DNA from: Atrichornis clamosus
Taxonomy: Eukaryota; Chordata; Aves; Passeriformes; Menuridae
DNA length: 64,000 bases
Direction of reading: 5' to 3'
Assembly: GCA_013400975.1 (NCBI GenBank)
Contig: WBMZ01010920.1
Coordinates: forward strand, 248,001-312,000
Shown here: piece after piece, positions 1 to 13,144 of the stretch
Numbering within the stretch: the stretch's first letter is position 1
Layout: every line of letters begins with the position of its first letter
The notes under the pieces: model-generated
What the model saw: the letters and a program-made list of their open reading frames with translations, nothing else
What the model was told of the DNA's origin: nothing
Database searches by the model: none
Made by a program: the position numbers and the translations under genes

Positions 1-3000
1 AGATTATTAGCTTTTTTGGTACTTCCAAGATTTCTTTATGAACTGTAGGCATGAGAATGTCACAATAAAATTTTCTGTTTAATTTCAGCACTTCAGAAAA
101 TCTGGGTACAAATTTAAACTTACTAGCTCTGTCAGAATTATTTTATGGCTAAATTTGTGTTTTCTGTTCAGTTCTTTCAAAATATCTTTTTAGTAGTCAC
201 CTGAATGACAAAAGATCTGTTCTCATCATGCTTGAGGGATTCCTTGAGCTACTGTAACATCAGATATGAGATATACAGATGTTTAGTCTTAACCCATGTC
301 ATCTCTGCCACAGTCGAAATTGTGCCTGTTCTGACACCATTATAATAAGACTCCTCAAACATTTTACTGTTTGTTTTTACTAACTGAAATAATGTTTACT
401 TCATGCAACATGATTCTCAGCATTTACGAAGAGATCAGATATTGCATTTTCTTTGGAAGACTGAAAATTCTCAAAGAATAAATGCAAAGCCCACATGTAT
501 GATCAGTAGTCTGTCGTAATTCTGGTTGCTGGACTATGCTGTTTGGCAGCCTTCTAGCATCCAGCAGTCCATTTACCTCTCTCTTGGCCTTTCAGATGAC
601 TAGTTCTAGCAGTTCTAGTTCTAGCACCGTGGCTCCAACCGGACCTTGCCTGGCACACTGAACAAGGGCAAGGCAGAGCCTGGGATATCATTGGCTCCTT
701 GTGCATGGACCATGTCCCTGAGAGGAGAGTATTTTACTGGCTATTCGTTGTGTTAAGATGGGTTTTTAATGCATATTTTCAGTATAGCTGTGAAAGTTTG
801 CTCTACTGATGTAATTTCAATGCTCAGAGGCCTTTGATCTCATAGTGTTGAGAGGCAGGTCTTCCTTTTTGTTTCTCAGCAGCATACTCTACTCTCAAAA
901 TGTAGCTTTTTTCAGCTAATACTAAATAACTCCATTCTGCCTCCCATATTTTTCATCAGATTGAATCATACAGGGTAAACTGGAGTTCACAGAGTTGCAG
1001 GTAAAATGTCCCTTGAAAAATTATCTTGATGGGTGCAAAAGTAAAAGAGGTTGTTCAAAATTTAATGATAGAAAGCCAGTATCATGTGATAACTTTTTTT
1101 TTTGAGAAGCTACCCAAACATAGGTAATTCTTTTTTTGTCAATTTTCCCCCATTTGCTGCTTTCCATGCATGATAGTGTGAGCAGAAGGAAAGAGTGGGG
1201 ATCTTCAGTAACTCAGAGTATTTCCTAGTTTGCAGTTTCCTCTCCCAGAAAGCCATAGCCTCTGAACCAAAGTTAAGTTCCTGCACTGAATCACACTCTT
1301 AGGAATCTAAACAGGTTAAATTAGGTACCCACACTAGGTATGTACAGTGAAGTACATAGCATAAATACCCCTTTTAATCTTCCCAAGAATTAAAATTGAC
1401 AATCCTTTGTCATGGCCATGCAAGTTTTGGAGTAAATTTCCTTTATTATTTATGTCATTAACTGAGAGGACTTATAGAGGAGGACGACGACAATGTGGAG
1501 AAGAAGAACTTGTGTCTCATCTCACACCACAATACGATTCAGTGGCCCAACTCATGCAGAATTGCCAATAGTGATATTAAAGTTTAGCCATCTAAGAGAG
1601 ATCAGTTCCTTGTGAAGTTAGAGAATTCAGTGATACATTGTCAAATACCACCCTGGCCATTGATTAATGTTAATCATCAGCTTTTGAAGTGATGTTTCAG
1701 AGCAGTGTTTGGTCCAGCCTAGCTAGAAATAGAAGGAAAATGGCAAATAGTTGACTATAACGATTACAACATAGTAAATGAGGCACCCTGAGGAAACTTT
1801 GTCACAAGGTTTCGGAGCTGAAATTGCTTCTTGCTCATTTCCACTGTACTAGCCATATTTTCTCACAAGCAAAGTCTAACTGAAGAGAGAGCTGAAAAAT
1901 GTTCTGATGAGTAAAGAAAATGCTTTTCAGTGAGAAATCACTATGCATAACTTATAAAAAGTAGATGGAACTGTGACTTAATTAAGGTGTATAAAGATCT
2001 TTAGGGGAGGAAAATAGCAGATAGTAATTGGCTTATCACTCTTTTGGAAAAAAGATATTACAAGAATGAAAAACATTGGAAGTTAAAGCTAGAACAATTC
2101 AAATGAGAAATATGACAGATTTTTTACTATAGTAAAATCAAGCTTTTTCAGGGATGGAGAGGACAAAAAACTGCAAGCAGTGATGGATTTTTTGTTTTTT
2201 TCCTCTTCAAAGGAAACTGCATATATGTCTAGCAAATATGCTTCAGATAAACTCACATAAATACACTCAGAAAAATATAACAGTAAATTATATGGTCTGT
2301 GGAAAATTTAGGTGTTTAAAACAGGTGACAGACTTGCTTCTGCTTTTAACCGATCACTCTCTAGGCAAGGGCTGGCCAATTTCTATGTATTTACACCTCC
2401 TTATAGAAAGCTGGGTCTCAGATAAATATAACTACGTTTTCAGGGTTGTAGCTGACTTAAATAAATCCTTTCAGTCTGCATTGGGGTCTGTCTTTCCCCC
2501 TTTTCCAGCACCCACAATACACAGTTTGGTTGGTTTATCAATCAGGGAAGAGAGAAAAGTGTTCTCTAGTCCAGTCCTAGCTTGCTGTGTTCCATGGGCT
2601 GGTTATACCTAACCCAGAGTGCAGTGCACAGATTGCCTCTGTGTGCTTGGTTCCCAGATGGCTTTTCTGAAGGGCAGAATCTCTTCTGGTATTAGTCTCA
2701 GTCTAGGACTGCAAATGACTCTAGAGACTTGAATTTCTCCAGCAAAGTGCAGTGTGCCATAAATCCAGCTCACCACAATTTACTGATTTCTTTCCCTACT
2801 TTGTTTTGCCTGTTTGTAATTGTTTTGGTGGATATTTCTCAATCTTCATTTCAAAAGTGAGATTATTCCATAAAACCCTGTATTTCTCTATGCATGACCA
2901 CTTTGGTAGTAACATTTACACATAAGGGCTATGGCCGAGTGGGTTAGAGAGGATTATGGTTCAAAGAGAGATTTAAGGTTGTAAAAGCAGGGCAAATAAA

Positions 3001-3545
3001 ACAGAGAAAGTGGGATCTGGGAACACTGAGATCAGATGACTGGAAAATATTACTCCTTCAACCTGGTGTTCTAGCTATTTTTCTCAGATTTTCGGTGGTA
3101 TTTCCAAAGTCTGTAAGTAAGATAAGGCTTTTCCCTCAAGTGTATATTATGCTCACTAAGGCTCTAGCACTGCACTCGGAGAATTCATTATTGTTGGTTG
3201 TCACTATGAAAATAATAAGATTTGGTGTATTTTCAGCATGCATTACAGGAGGCACTGGAAACATTTTCTATTAATAATTTACAGCTTTGAGACTGTGGTG
3301 CATTACTCTTTGCGTGCTCCTAATCTTTTCCACCTTGAGATCAACAGGACTGTTGTCACCAACTACAGTGGGAATTGGGGACATTAGACCTTTTCCCATT
3401 TGTGTTTCTCAGATGTATTGCTGGTGATTGTTAACATGTAAGTTGAGGAAAACAACTTGCTGTTAAACCTGAAAAATGTCTATTTTCAATGCAATATCCC
3501 CTAGATATTCCTAAATGCTACAAGTGGTAATTAGTTGTTGTACTA
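1..3545. other. Unique AT-rich intergenic DNA, no gene seen
   Basis: I see no gene, known repeat or RNA here. The longest open frame (2238-2612, +, 124 codons) has ordinary AT-rich composition, no recognisable domain, and no splice or promoter context, so I treat it as chance. A tRNA-like A box occurs near 2930-2950 and is discussed under findings. Short T runs (1090-1103, 1130-1138) are the only low-complexity sequence. Confidence 0.7.
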
Positions 3546-3865
3546 TGTGTCTCACAGACCCACTCAGATCCCGAGTAGGTGGAGTCATCTCCTCTATCCC
3601 TGTGTCCCAAAGCAAGATCAGCAGTATCTGTATCATTTCTTGCAGATGTGCTCCTAAAGAGACCTTAGAGATCTCCAGTGATGTGGGCTGCACAGCTGCT
3701 CATGTCAGTCTGATTTTGTACTTCAGTGTCCTCACTGCTATAAAGTTTCTTCATGTGTCTATTCCAATCTTCCTCATTGCAGTTTAAACCCATTAATTTT
3801 TGTCCTTTCTTCCGGACATGGAGAACAGATCTCTCCTGCCTCTCTGCAGGTGAAAGCTGTACTGT
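3546..3865 (-). mobile_element. Old CR1 LINE 3'-UTR fragment
   Basis: Read on the minus strand, this matches the 3' untranslated end of an old amniote CR1 subfamily. It has a stretch resembling the usual acaaGAAttaatgGGctTaaact block (around 3770-3840), then a segment of the type CACTGGAGATCTCTAAGG (3660-3685), then the terminal block with CTGATCTTGCTTTGGGACA followed by a degenerate GATGGACTAGATGACC-like motif near 3560-3620. CR1 is a non-LTR retrotransposon whose copies are normally 5'-truncated, as here. Divergence from the remembered consensus is high, which suggests an old insertion. Overlapping open frames on both strands lie in non-coding UTR sequence and are not genes. Boundaries are approximate. 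Confidence 0.75.
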
Positions 3866-6113
3866 ATATGACTCTGTGTTCTTTATTGTCAGCTAAACAA
3901 GTCCAGTTATTTTATTTTCCATATTTCTGATTTACATTATTCTTTCTTCCCCTGTCCCTCTCACCCAGCTTCAAGCCCAAATACAAGAAATTAATACAAC
4001 AATTCCATTGCACAATGCAAAATAGATTGCTACTTAAGTTATCTACCTTGTTAATACTTACTACTTCCCTTGGCCTGTCTGAGTTCTCATTATTAGCTTC
4101 TGTGTATTAATTTCTTAATTGATCTTGATTTTCTGCAAATTATTATGACTTAAATGAATATTTGTCTCACAAAATAACTTGAAATATCATTATTAGGTGC
4201 ATAGATGCTCTAAATTGACTTTGAACAATAAATTGCCTGCATTGTTACCTAGACAATATTTTTTTTCTGGTTTTATTTCCTGGCTGAACACCTTGCTATT
4301 GAAAATAAAGCAACATATTTTTCTTTTCTTCTTTGTTTTAAAGATCAAAGTAATTCACTGCAGATAAATCTCACTTTGAGTGTGTAAGCTTCAGTTTTCT
4401 TCTGGAAAATATTGATCGATGTTACACTGCCTTAAAACAATCTGTATGTTAAACATTTCATTTTTAAGGTGCCTCTTCTCGCACACATCTACCTTTAAGT
4501 TGTAAGCAGAGACCTTTTAAGACTTGGCCTGAAGGTTTTGAGTAACTCCTTTGAGGTTGGAAAGATAGATCTAGACATTTATAGTGTTTAGCACCTCATG
4601 GATAGAGAAAATCCATAGGTGGAATAAATTCCATTGATTCAGTGAAGCAGCACCAATTTTAGCTATTTAGGTTGCAGGCCAAGCAGATCAGAGATAGTAA
4701 CAAGATCAAGACTTAAAAGTTACATTATCGTGAGATAATGTTTTGCATTCCACTCTACAGGAAAATTAGAAATGGACTGTGGGAAAGCAGGACAGAAACT
4801 CCATGTGGGCCATGAATCACAATGTGTTTTTACACACAAACCACTCAAGTGAAAAGTGAAAGGGACTATGATCCAGCAAGGAAGGTCTTGCAAGTGCGCA
4901 TCAAAAGGATTTGAACACCTTGCAGGGAGACTGGTTCATGGTGAGGCCTTTGTCAGAAGCATTCCAGTCAGAAAATAGGCCAAATAAATATTCTTTTTCC
5001 TTCTCTGCTGTTTTCTAAAAATATAGTTAAAAAGAAGTCTCTGGAAATCTATTACTTTTTGTTTATTTGTGGGAATAATCTAGCCTTTGATGTTTATCAG
5101 CCAGGGTATGAACACAGGACAACTAAATATTAAACTTGTGTGATGCAAATCCTTTTGTGAACATAGCCCTTAGTGTTGTCATGCTTGTTTTCCTTTCCTC
5201 ATTTCAACAGCACTCAACCCTCTCACAGAACAAAACATTGATTGTAATTTAGTCTCCTTTACTAAACAATAAACAAGACTCATCTTATTTGAAGACCTTG
5301 CTATGCTTACCACTTTCCTCAGATTTGACTGGAACAGTTCAGCTTGCAAAGGTTCAGTGAAACAAGCAAAGAGTTAGATGCATGGTTAGTACCCATGCTA
5401 CAATGCATGAATAGTTAAAACACCATGATTCCTGCTGATTGTATGTAGCTCTGAATAAAACATCGCTGGAATGAGTTCTCAACTGCATTTTTTGCAAATT
5501 TTGAGATACAGCAAAAGAAATGGTTGTGGCAATTAATTATTTAGATTGTTATCATATTACTAGTGTATGTTTTTTATCTGATAAAAACCCCAAACTGTTT
5601 TGAATGTTAGCATTTCTGACATTTTGTTACAGTGGTTTCTGCTCCAGCACCTTGATTTTAAATTTCCATTGCAAGCATGAGTCAGGCTCCCACAGTAGTT
5701 TCTTTGACATCTACTGCAACTCAGATTTTTGTTCACCCACAGTCTTAAATAACTAGGAAGACTGTGACTCATCATCAGTACCCTTTTACTTTCCTTCTCT
5801 TACATGATGATTTCATAAAAATTGAAATAAACTCCTTAAAATCTACAAAATGTGCTATGGAAAACATTTGTTTAAAAACAAATCAAGAGTCTTCAGTGGG
5901 AACATGTCATTATAACTACAGATATGATGAATGGGAATTGTTTTCTTTGAAGAAGAATTAATTTTCAATTAGAGTTCCTTGCAGTCCCTGTAAGGGGTTT
6001 TGGCATACATCTTTCATTCAACATGAAGTTTTCTCTAAACAGATCTCAAAGGTGACATTTCTGTAGTGACACTCACCTCAGAAACGCTTGGTTAGATTTG
6101 AAGAGCTGCAGTC
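3866..6113. other. Unique AT-rich intergenic DNA, no gene seen
   Basis: Nothing in this stretch matches a gene, RNA or repeat that I recognise. Small open frames at 5560-5775 (-) and 5764-5961 (+) are short, have no family signature, and sit in sequence with normal stop density. Several poly-T and AATAAA-like strings occur, but not in an arrangement that would mark a transcript end. Confidence 0.65.
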
Positions 6114-7438
6114 TGCACCAGGTTTGCATGGCAGGTTTTGATAGCCGTGGATCTGCAGGGGTGGCTTCTGTGAGAAACTTCTTCCATGTCCAGCAGAGCC
6201 AATGACAGCTGGCTCCAAGACGGACCAAGGATTGGCCAAGGACGAGCCCCTCAGAAGTGGTGGTAGTGACTCTGGGATAATGTGCTTAAGAAGAGGAAAA
6301 AAAAAATATTGAGCAACATCGTCCAGGGAGAGGAGTGAGAACACGTGAGCAGAGCAGCCCTGCAGACCCCAAGGTCAGTGCAGAATGAGGAGAAGGAAGT
6401 GCTCCAGACACCGGAGCTGAGATTCCTCTGCAGCCCATGGAGGAGCAGAGACCCACCTGCAGCCCCTGGAGAACCCCACACCACAGCAGGCGGATTCCTG
6501 AAGGAGGTGGTAACTCTATGGGAAGCCTGTGCTGGAGCAGGTTTCTGGCAGGGTTTGTGGACCTGTGGAGAGAGGAGCCCATGCTGGAGCAGGTTTGCTG
6601 TCAGGACTTGTGACCTCACAAAAGGAACCCATGCTGAAGTGGTTTAGGTTAGATATTACATTTAGGGAAGTTTAGGCTCGATGTTAGGAGAAGATTCTTC
6701 ACCCAGAGGGTGGTTGGGCACTGGAACAGGCTCCCCAGGGAAGTGGTCACAGCACCAAACCTGAGGGAGTTCAAGTGTTTGGACAACACTCTCAGGCACA
6801 TGGTGTGACTCTTGGTCTGTTCTGTGCAGAGCCAGGAGTTGGACTCGATGATCCAGATAGGACTCTTCCAACTCAGGATAGTCTATGATTCTGTGATTCC
6901 ATGTTCCTGAAGAGCTGTACCCTAGGGCAGGGACACACATTGCAGCAGTTTGTGAAGAACTGCAGCTCATGGGAAGGACTCATAGAAGGGGTGTGTGGAG
7001 GAGTATCTCCTGTGAGAGGGAGCACACACTGGAGCTGGGAAAGAGTGTGAGGAGTCCTTCTCCTGAGGAGGAAGGAGCGGCAGAGAGTGTGTGATGAACC
7101 ATCTGCAGCCAACACTCCCTGTTTCCCTGTGCTGCTGCAGGGGAGGAGATAGAAAAATCTTAAGTTGAGCCCTGGAAGATTGGAAGGGTGACAGGAAGGT
7201 GTTTTAAGAATTAGCTTTAATTTCTCATTGCACTACCTAGATTTAATTGGCAATAAATTAAGCTAATTTCCCAAACCTGAGTCTGTCTTTTTTTGTGACA
7301 GTAATTGCTGAGTGATCTCTCTCTGTCCTTAACTCAACCCACAGGCCATCCATTTTCCCTTCCAAGCTCAGCTGAGGAGCGGAATGATAGAGCTGCTTTG
7401 GTAAGCACCTGGCATCCAGCCAGGTACAACTCATCACA
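6114..7438 (+). mobile_element. Solo LTR of an avian endogenous retrovirus, with nested CR1
   Basis: This is a long terminal repeat on the plus strand. The 5' part has the block GCAGGGGTGGCTTCTGTGAG (6155-6174), then GCTCCAAGACGGACC (6211-6225), a degenerate TATA-like segment before an A-rich run (6280-6307), and GGGAGAGGAGTGAGAAC (6328-6344). The middle is a run of short imperfect repeats of the type CCCATGCTGGAGCAGG. The 3' part has AATAAATTAAGCTAATTTCC (7251-7270), which can serve as a polyadenylation signal, then GTGATCTCTCTCTGTCC, and it ends in CA near 7438. No gag, pol or env flanks it, so it is a solo LTR left by recombination between two LTRs. It is probably ERVL-like, but class is from memory. 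The start is placed at a TG but is uncertain by some 20 bp, and I could not find a clean target duplication. Confidence 0.82.
6643..6902 (+). mobile_element. CR1 LINE 3' end nested inside the LTR
   Basis: The CR1 3'-UTR is in plus orientation. It starts in a GGTTTAGGTTAGATATTA-type block, continues with CTTCACCCAGAGGGTGGT, GGGCACTGGAACAGGCTCCC and GAGTTGGACTCGATGATCC, and ends with an ATTCTGTGATTC-type terminus. This is the young avian CR1 pattern common in neoavian genomes. It interrupts the host LTR between a CCCATGCTGAAGTGG segment and the following TTCCTGAAGAGCTGTACCC, which would be adjacent in the intact LTR, so the CR1 inserted after the LTR was in place. Only about 260 bp of the element remain, with no coding sequence. 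Confidence 0.9.
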
Positions 7439-8250
7439 GAGTACTAAGCCTTACAACAGTTTACCAGTGGCCTGCTCTCTTCACTAGAAACTTTTCCCTA
7501 TCTGTATAAGAAATGGAATATATTTGTTAGGATGTTTTTAGAGACACTGATGCCACAGGCTTGGAAAAGGTACTGGCATGGTGGTACTACCCTACTCAAT
7601 CCATCCTAGGAGCTCTCCTGATATCAGGGAAAGGTGCTCCCATTCCCTTCCATGTCCTCCTGACAAAAGAAACAGGTAGGACATGGTTGATACAGCAGAA
7701 CAAAAAGTGAGTTTATTGTCCTGCTTTAAGTGGTGGTGATGAAACACAGAGCTGCTGGCAGCTATGTACAGAAAGAACCAGCCTTATGACTTGCTTGCCT
7801 TACTATCCCTTTTCCTGTTTCTTGGTTCTCTTTTTCTGCCTTCATCCATATTTTTTGCTGTGTCAATTCCCTTCAAAAAAAAAAAAAAAAGATAGAACAT
7901 GAGTATTTTCTTGTCCCAGTTTTGCTACATCTATATGCAAATCTGGTGTTACTGAGATGTGTTTCTGGCACTGCAAATTTTATGATCCAAAAGTTCTGCA
8001 ATACTCCCACCCATTGTTTGTGAAGTTTGGTCATTCCTTCTATACATCCCCCTCAATCACGTGTTAAATCTGACCGTCTGTCAAGGAGTTATCCTTAATC
8101 TTTATTAGCTTCTGTTACTCTTTGTCGTATCCAGCAAGGTCTTGTGTCATGTCCAGCAGTTTCTTACATGCTGTCCATCTAGCTTGATCTTGGCCCTAGT
8201 TGGCAACATAGTCATCTGTCTGCAGCCATAAAATCTTCAAGAAAAAATTA
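7439..8250. other. Unclassified sequence, possible antisense LTR fragment
   Basis: No gene. Around 7700-7730 the minus strand reads AGCAGGACAATAAACTC, an AATAAA in a context common in retroviral LTRs. The stretch 7600-8240 is somewhat less AT-rich than its surroundings and has an A16 run (7877-7892). I could not match it to a known family, so an old LTR in minus orientation is only a possibility. Confidence 0.3.
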
Positions 8251-11200
8251 AGGATTACAACAATTATATTAGAAATTGAAATGTACAGACTACATTTGCA
8301 TATTTTTATATACTATTATTATATATATGGTTGGTTAAAGTGCAGTAATGAAAACTTATTGCATAGTGAAATGTTACCCTACTACACCAGGAGTGCCTGA
8401 AAACATCACTGAAGCTGTAGAGTATATAGTCTAAGAGCATATCTTATGTAATTAAGGGTCTTTGGAACTAGGTGGAAGAATGGAACTAGACATTTTTAGG
8501 ACTAGCAAATCACATGATAATAACATCTAGATCACATAGGTACTCTGATGACAAAAGACGAATTGTTAGGAGTGTTGAATACCAGGAGACTGTGCATATG
8601 AGAAAGAAGTAACAGAAAAGGCACATGGAGTAGTAACAGCGAGAAAATCCAAGACAACTGAATAAATGCTCATTACATGAATCTAGGCTGAGGCTGAGAC
8701 AGTACTTTTGCAAAAAGAGAAGCTGAAGGATCTGCTTTGTACTGCTAGCAAAGCAAGATTATTTAACTTATTGAGTCCAACTCTATTCAAGTTAAGGATC
8801 ATTTATGCCTTCTTACATAGATGAAAACTTGCAGTGAATAAGTCCATCATCATTGGGATTTTTTTTTTAAATTTTAATGTTGGAAATTGTGCAAAAAGTC
8901 TATAATCCTCATGGCTGCTTCACTGAAAATAGTGCATGCTATTTCTTAGGTAGAGTGCTGAACTAAAATATTAGGTTCTATTAGATGAGATAATTTATTG
9001 ACCTGCACTATTGTTAGCTAAGTTTTATCCTTGTTTTATAACGATGACTATTGATTACTAAATGACTTTAATTTCAGTAAACAGCACAGACAGTGAGTTA
9101 AATTGAGTTATCAATAATTAATTGCTAAATGTTAGCATATGTTTACATTGATCTTAGGCAGGGGGTTTAAATTCAGAAATTTGAAATGCGTCTGTAGTTT
9201 CTTGCAAGAACATAATAATAATTATTATATTGTTGTTAGATTCTCTACCAATTTTAAAGATAACAATTCAGCTCATTATAACTGGCAACATCTTTTCTTC
9301 CTGTTGCCACCTTGAGATTAGCACTATAGTGACGACATTGAACATATTTTATAACCACCTGATGTCCTGACCATTTCTAATCCAAGGTGTTCATAAATAT
9401 AGCAAGGTTGCTAATAGGTGAGAAAAATTATTCTTAAGTCATTAGAAGCCGGTCAAACCCACAAGCTGGTTTGATTAATTTGGACAATTTACATGGATAA
9501 AGTAGGGAGGATTAGTCTTGAGATTCATTGGTCGTTTTGGGTGCTGATTTTGTGACCAGTCCTCCTGACCTCCTGTGCCTCTTCCAGGGGTCAGTGCTTC
9601 CTTGTAAGTGAGGGAGAGTGGGAAAAACATCTGTGGCTCAACTTCCCTGGTTCCTTGTGCAATGCCAAGCCAAGATCATCTGCGTTGTAAATCCAGCTCA
9701 TTGAGTTTATGGGTTGGGTAAGAGACAGACTTGCATTCTGCTCAGGCTCTGCTGCTGTGAGGAGGCTTAAGCAGGGAAGCAGGAAAGGCAACTCAGAGTT
9801 GTGAGAATGCTCAGACACAGAAAACACATAAGGTCATCTGTCAATGTCCAGCAGACACATATGAAGATTTATCTTCTCTCAGGAATGTGTATGTCATAAC
9901 AGCAGGACTTTCTCTTTTGTTTATTATGTCCAACAGGTTATAGAGTTCCAGAGATTTGCTATACATAGTAAAATCCAGCTGATCTCTTGGCTCCTCTTTA
10001 ACTAAAAATATCAGCAGAGATAGGACTTCTGCCTCTGTATAAAGGTTTCTCGGGAGATGAAAAGGTTGGATGAATAGTAGGCAGGTCAAAAGGGGAATAT
10101 CTTGTCTTGGAAATGCTGGAATATTTAATTTCTGAAGAATTACAAGATTAAATTCTCCAACTGCTGGTTCAAATTGGATTCACCAGCAAAAATTAGGGAT
10201 GAAGAAGATGATGATGACAATGAAGATACCTTAACTACTGCATTGAAGTCTATTATTCCTACGGAAAAGATCTTTCAGTATCTCCTTTTTCTGGTGGTCC
10301 GAACTCTTGGTTCAGTTCATAATATAAGCAACTTCTGCACCAAGGGAATCCCAGAAACCTCTGGAACTGAGGAAATCTGAAGTGTTTTATCTGCGGAATA
10401 CTGGACAGTGGCATGCCAAAGAACTGTCTATAGTATTACATATTGCATTTGAATCCAGGACAGGCAAATCAGGACTTTCTCTTCTGCTTTTAGTGGTACA
10501 GAAAAGATATGCCACCTTGTGCTATAAACTAGATTCTAGAACTCTCTGGTCATCCTAACAGTATCTCTTTACACCAAATATAGTAGGTAGTTGTAGTAAC
10601 CTCCTGTTTCCATAAGCCAAGTGTAATTCTTCTATGTTGTTCAGCTGAGTGGTTATTTATAATGTTTTTAATAGAAACTTAGTAAAACAAACAGGAATAA
10701 AATATGACTGGGAGGGAAAATTTAACTTGAATGAATTCAAGTCAGATATCATGAAGGTATCTGGCATTAAAGAAAACAAAACTCCCAGACAATAAATGAC
10801 AACACCAACAAAACAAACAAAAAACCAAACCCAACCCAAACCAAAAAAACCAACAAAACAAGAACCCTCCCAGGGGTGGAAGAACAATAGGCTTAGTCTA
10901 ATTGAGAAAACAAGATGGCAGGACAAGATATCTAAATCTGTGCTTGGACTAGGCTCTGATTTTCAATAGTCTCAGAAAATGATTATCTCCCCAAACCTTT
11001 CTCTCTCTTTCCTTAACTCCTTCTGTTTCTCAAAATCACCTTAATGGTGGAATATTAGGTATGAATGTAAGAAGCAACTCACATTTTCTTCAGATGACTT
11101 TGTTATTACTCCTCACATTATAGTTTTATCTATATATCCCTTTCTAAAGGTTATTGAAATAACAGAGTTTTCTATCTACTTCAATAGATTCTAAGTCCAT

Positions 11201-13144
11201 AAATCTTAAAATTAATCTTCTTTCTTTTGAAGTTATTTCAAGTTAAATGTCAGGACATGAGTTAGGATAAGAAGTAATCACATTTTATAACTCTATAACT
11301 CTAACTATTATGTAATTACACAGTTATTGCCATTTGTGTAATTATACTGTATCTAAGTAATTACTAGTATTTCTTATAGCAGGGAGTTCAGTCTTGTTTC
11401 TTGTATTGCTCTTTAATATAATTTTATTTCATAGTCCTACAAAACCATTTTATATGTAGTTACATGATATAGCTATTTACACTTCAATTTATGGACAGAA
11501 CTTTGCAGTTAAGCTGATGTATTATTAATTACCTGGATGAGAATACATAACTACCCCAATGTACACAATATTATATACACTAGTATTAAAAGAGAACTAC
11601 CAAGTAACTCTAATGCTTTCAGTAAATAATACAATGTTTATCTACTACAACTAAACTTCAGTTCTAGATAAAGTCAATAGATTTCATTGTAGAGAAAGGT
11701 TTTGTTCATCAAGACAAAACATGTCAGGCTTTTGCCCCACATATGTAGAAGCTGAATGCCTCCTGTGTAATACCAATATAAATTAAATAGGATAGGGGAA
11801 TCAAAGACTTCAGCTTGTCACCTGAGCTTAAAACTCTCCTGGTGATCTTAGACTGTAGACATGAAAAAGTACTAACTGGTTTTTAGTTACCAATGGATAC
11901 AGCTGGTCTAAGCTTTATTCAACATGTGTAGGATAATGACAGGTGTAGACTGCTCTATACATCCCTGGTGAAGTCTGGGACACAGCTTTCCTTCAAAGTG
12001 CTTCAAACAGAGATGGAAGCTTACAGACAGTGTATAATGCTTACTTATCAACAACTTACTTTGGATGAAATAAGCATTTTTTTCCTTAAAACTTTAAATG
12101 GACACTTTTGTCAAGATCCGGAAAGTGGATGAGACTTGAGCTCCTTTAATTTCTCATATATCAGATTGAATGATGAGCACTATACTGACCCAACAGTATA
12201 CACCTGCATCAGCAATTCTGTATAGCTGATACTAAAGTTACTAAGTGCTGGTGTTATCTTTCACTGCCTGTGATATTTTATGTACATCACAATACTCCTA
12301 AATCTTTGTGGTAAGAAGCTCTTGTCACCCAGGCTCAGTGTGATCCTGTCCTAAAGACTGCCACTCCCTGACCAGAAATGGAGAAAAAGCCCCCTGACAG
12401 GCCTCTCCTCCCGCCCTGCCCCCAGGAACATTGAAGTGGAACAACTGAAAGCAAGTCACATCCCCATCTCTCTGCTCCCAGAAAATGGTTGAAGCAGAGA
12501 AATGTTTCCTCACATATACTGCCAGCAAGGATCTGAAAGTTTCAGTACTTCCTCTAGGAGTAGGTATCAGTCCCCAAGGAAAATCAGATCAGCTCCCAGC
12601 TCTTTCTGTCATGTGTTCTCTGCAGATATTTCAGTGATTCTTGTCCATAGCACTCAACGGTGTCGTGCCACCTGGGGTAGGATGGCACATTCTGGTGTTG
12701 TGACTACAAAGGACCCAACTAACACCCACTGCTGTGCAGACTGTTCGCATGGTTGCACACACCATTAAACCTACAAACAGGTTCTGCAGCAGCAGAATCC
12801 AGGGGTCTGTGTGAAGTGTTTAAGGCACTGAGTGATGTATAGTCAGAAGCTTCTTAGCGAAACTCAAAAAATCATTTTATAATAAAATAACCTGAAAGAT
12901 TAAACTCTTTTAGTTAGCCTATGGGTTGAAGACTCACCACATTTTAGTCTACTCTCAGTGTAAGAGCAACGGACCCATCAGAATTACTTGGCAAAGGGTG
13001 GCAAGCTCTTCAGCCATCTTAAAATAGGGAGGATCCACATGTCTGTAATTCTTTGAAGTGAAAAAAGAAACACAACAGGGTACCCCAAGTAAAAAGATGT
13101 TTATATCAAATGATAACAGCTATATCATATATCATGTATAAGAG
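8251..13144. other. Unique intergenic DNA, no gene seen
   Basis: No gene, RNA or confident repeat. An acidic open frame at 10174-10380 (+, 68 codons, with an EEDDDDNED run near its start) comes from a GAAGATGATGATGAC simple tract and has no other support. A block at 12325-12780 is richer in G+C than the flanks and open on both strands, but I recognise no protein in it. The A/C tract at 10789-10860 is listed separately. Confidence 0.6.
10789..10860. repeat. A/C-rich low-complexity tract
   Basis: The plus strand is almost only A and C, in words such as CAAACAAAAAACCAAACCC. The minus strand is correspondingly T/G-only, and the long cysteine/glycine/valine-rich open frame there (10657-10926) is an artefact of that composition. 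It is of the same type as the larger tract at 23763-23996. Confidence 0.8.

Noticed and set aside
2238..2612. 124-codon plus-strand open frame as a gene
   Set aside because: No domain, no promoter or splice context, AT-rich chance composition; this length is expected by chance in 64 kb.
6251..6647. Overlapping open frames on both strands near 6.3-6.6 kb
   Set aside because: They lie wholly inside the solo LTR, which is non-coding.
10174..10380. Acidic 68-codon frame as a small protein
   Set aside because: The acidic run comes from a GAT/GAA simple tract; the rest has no supporting feature.
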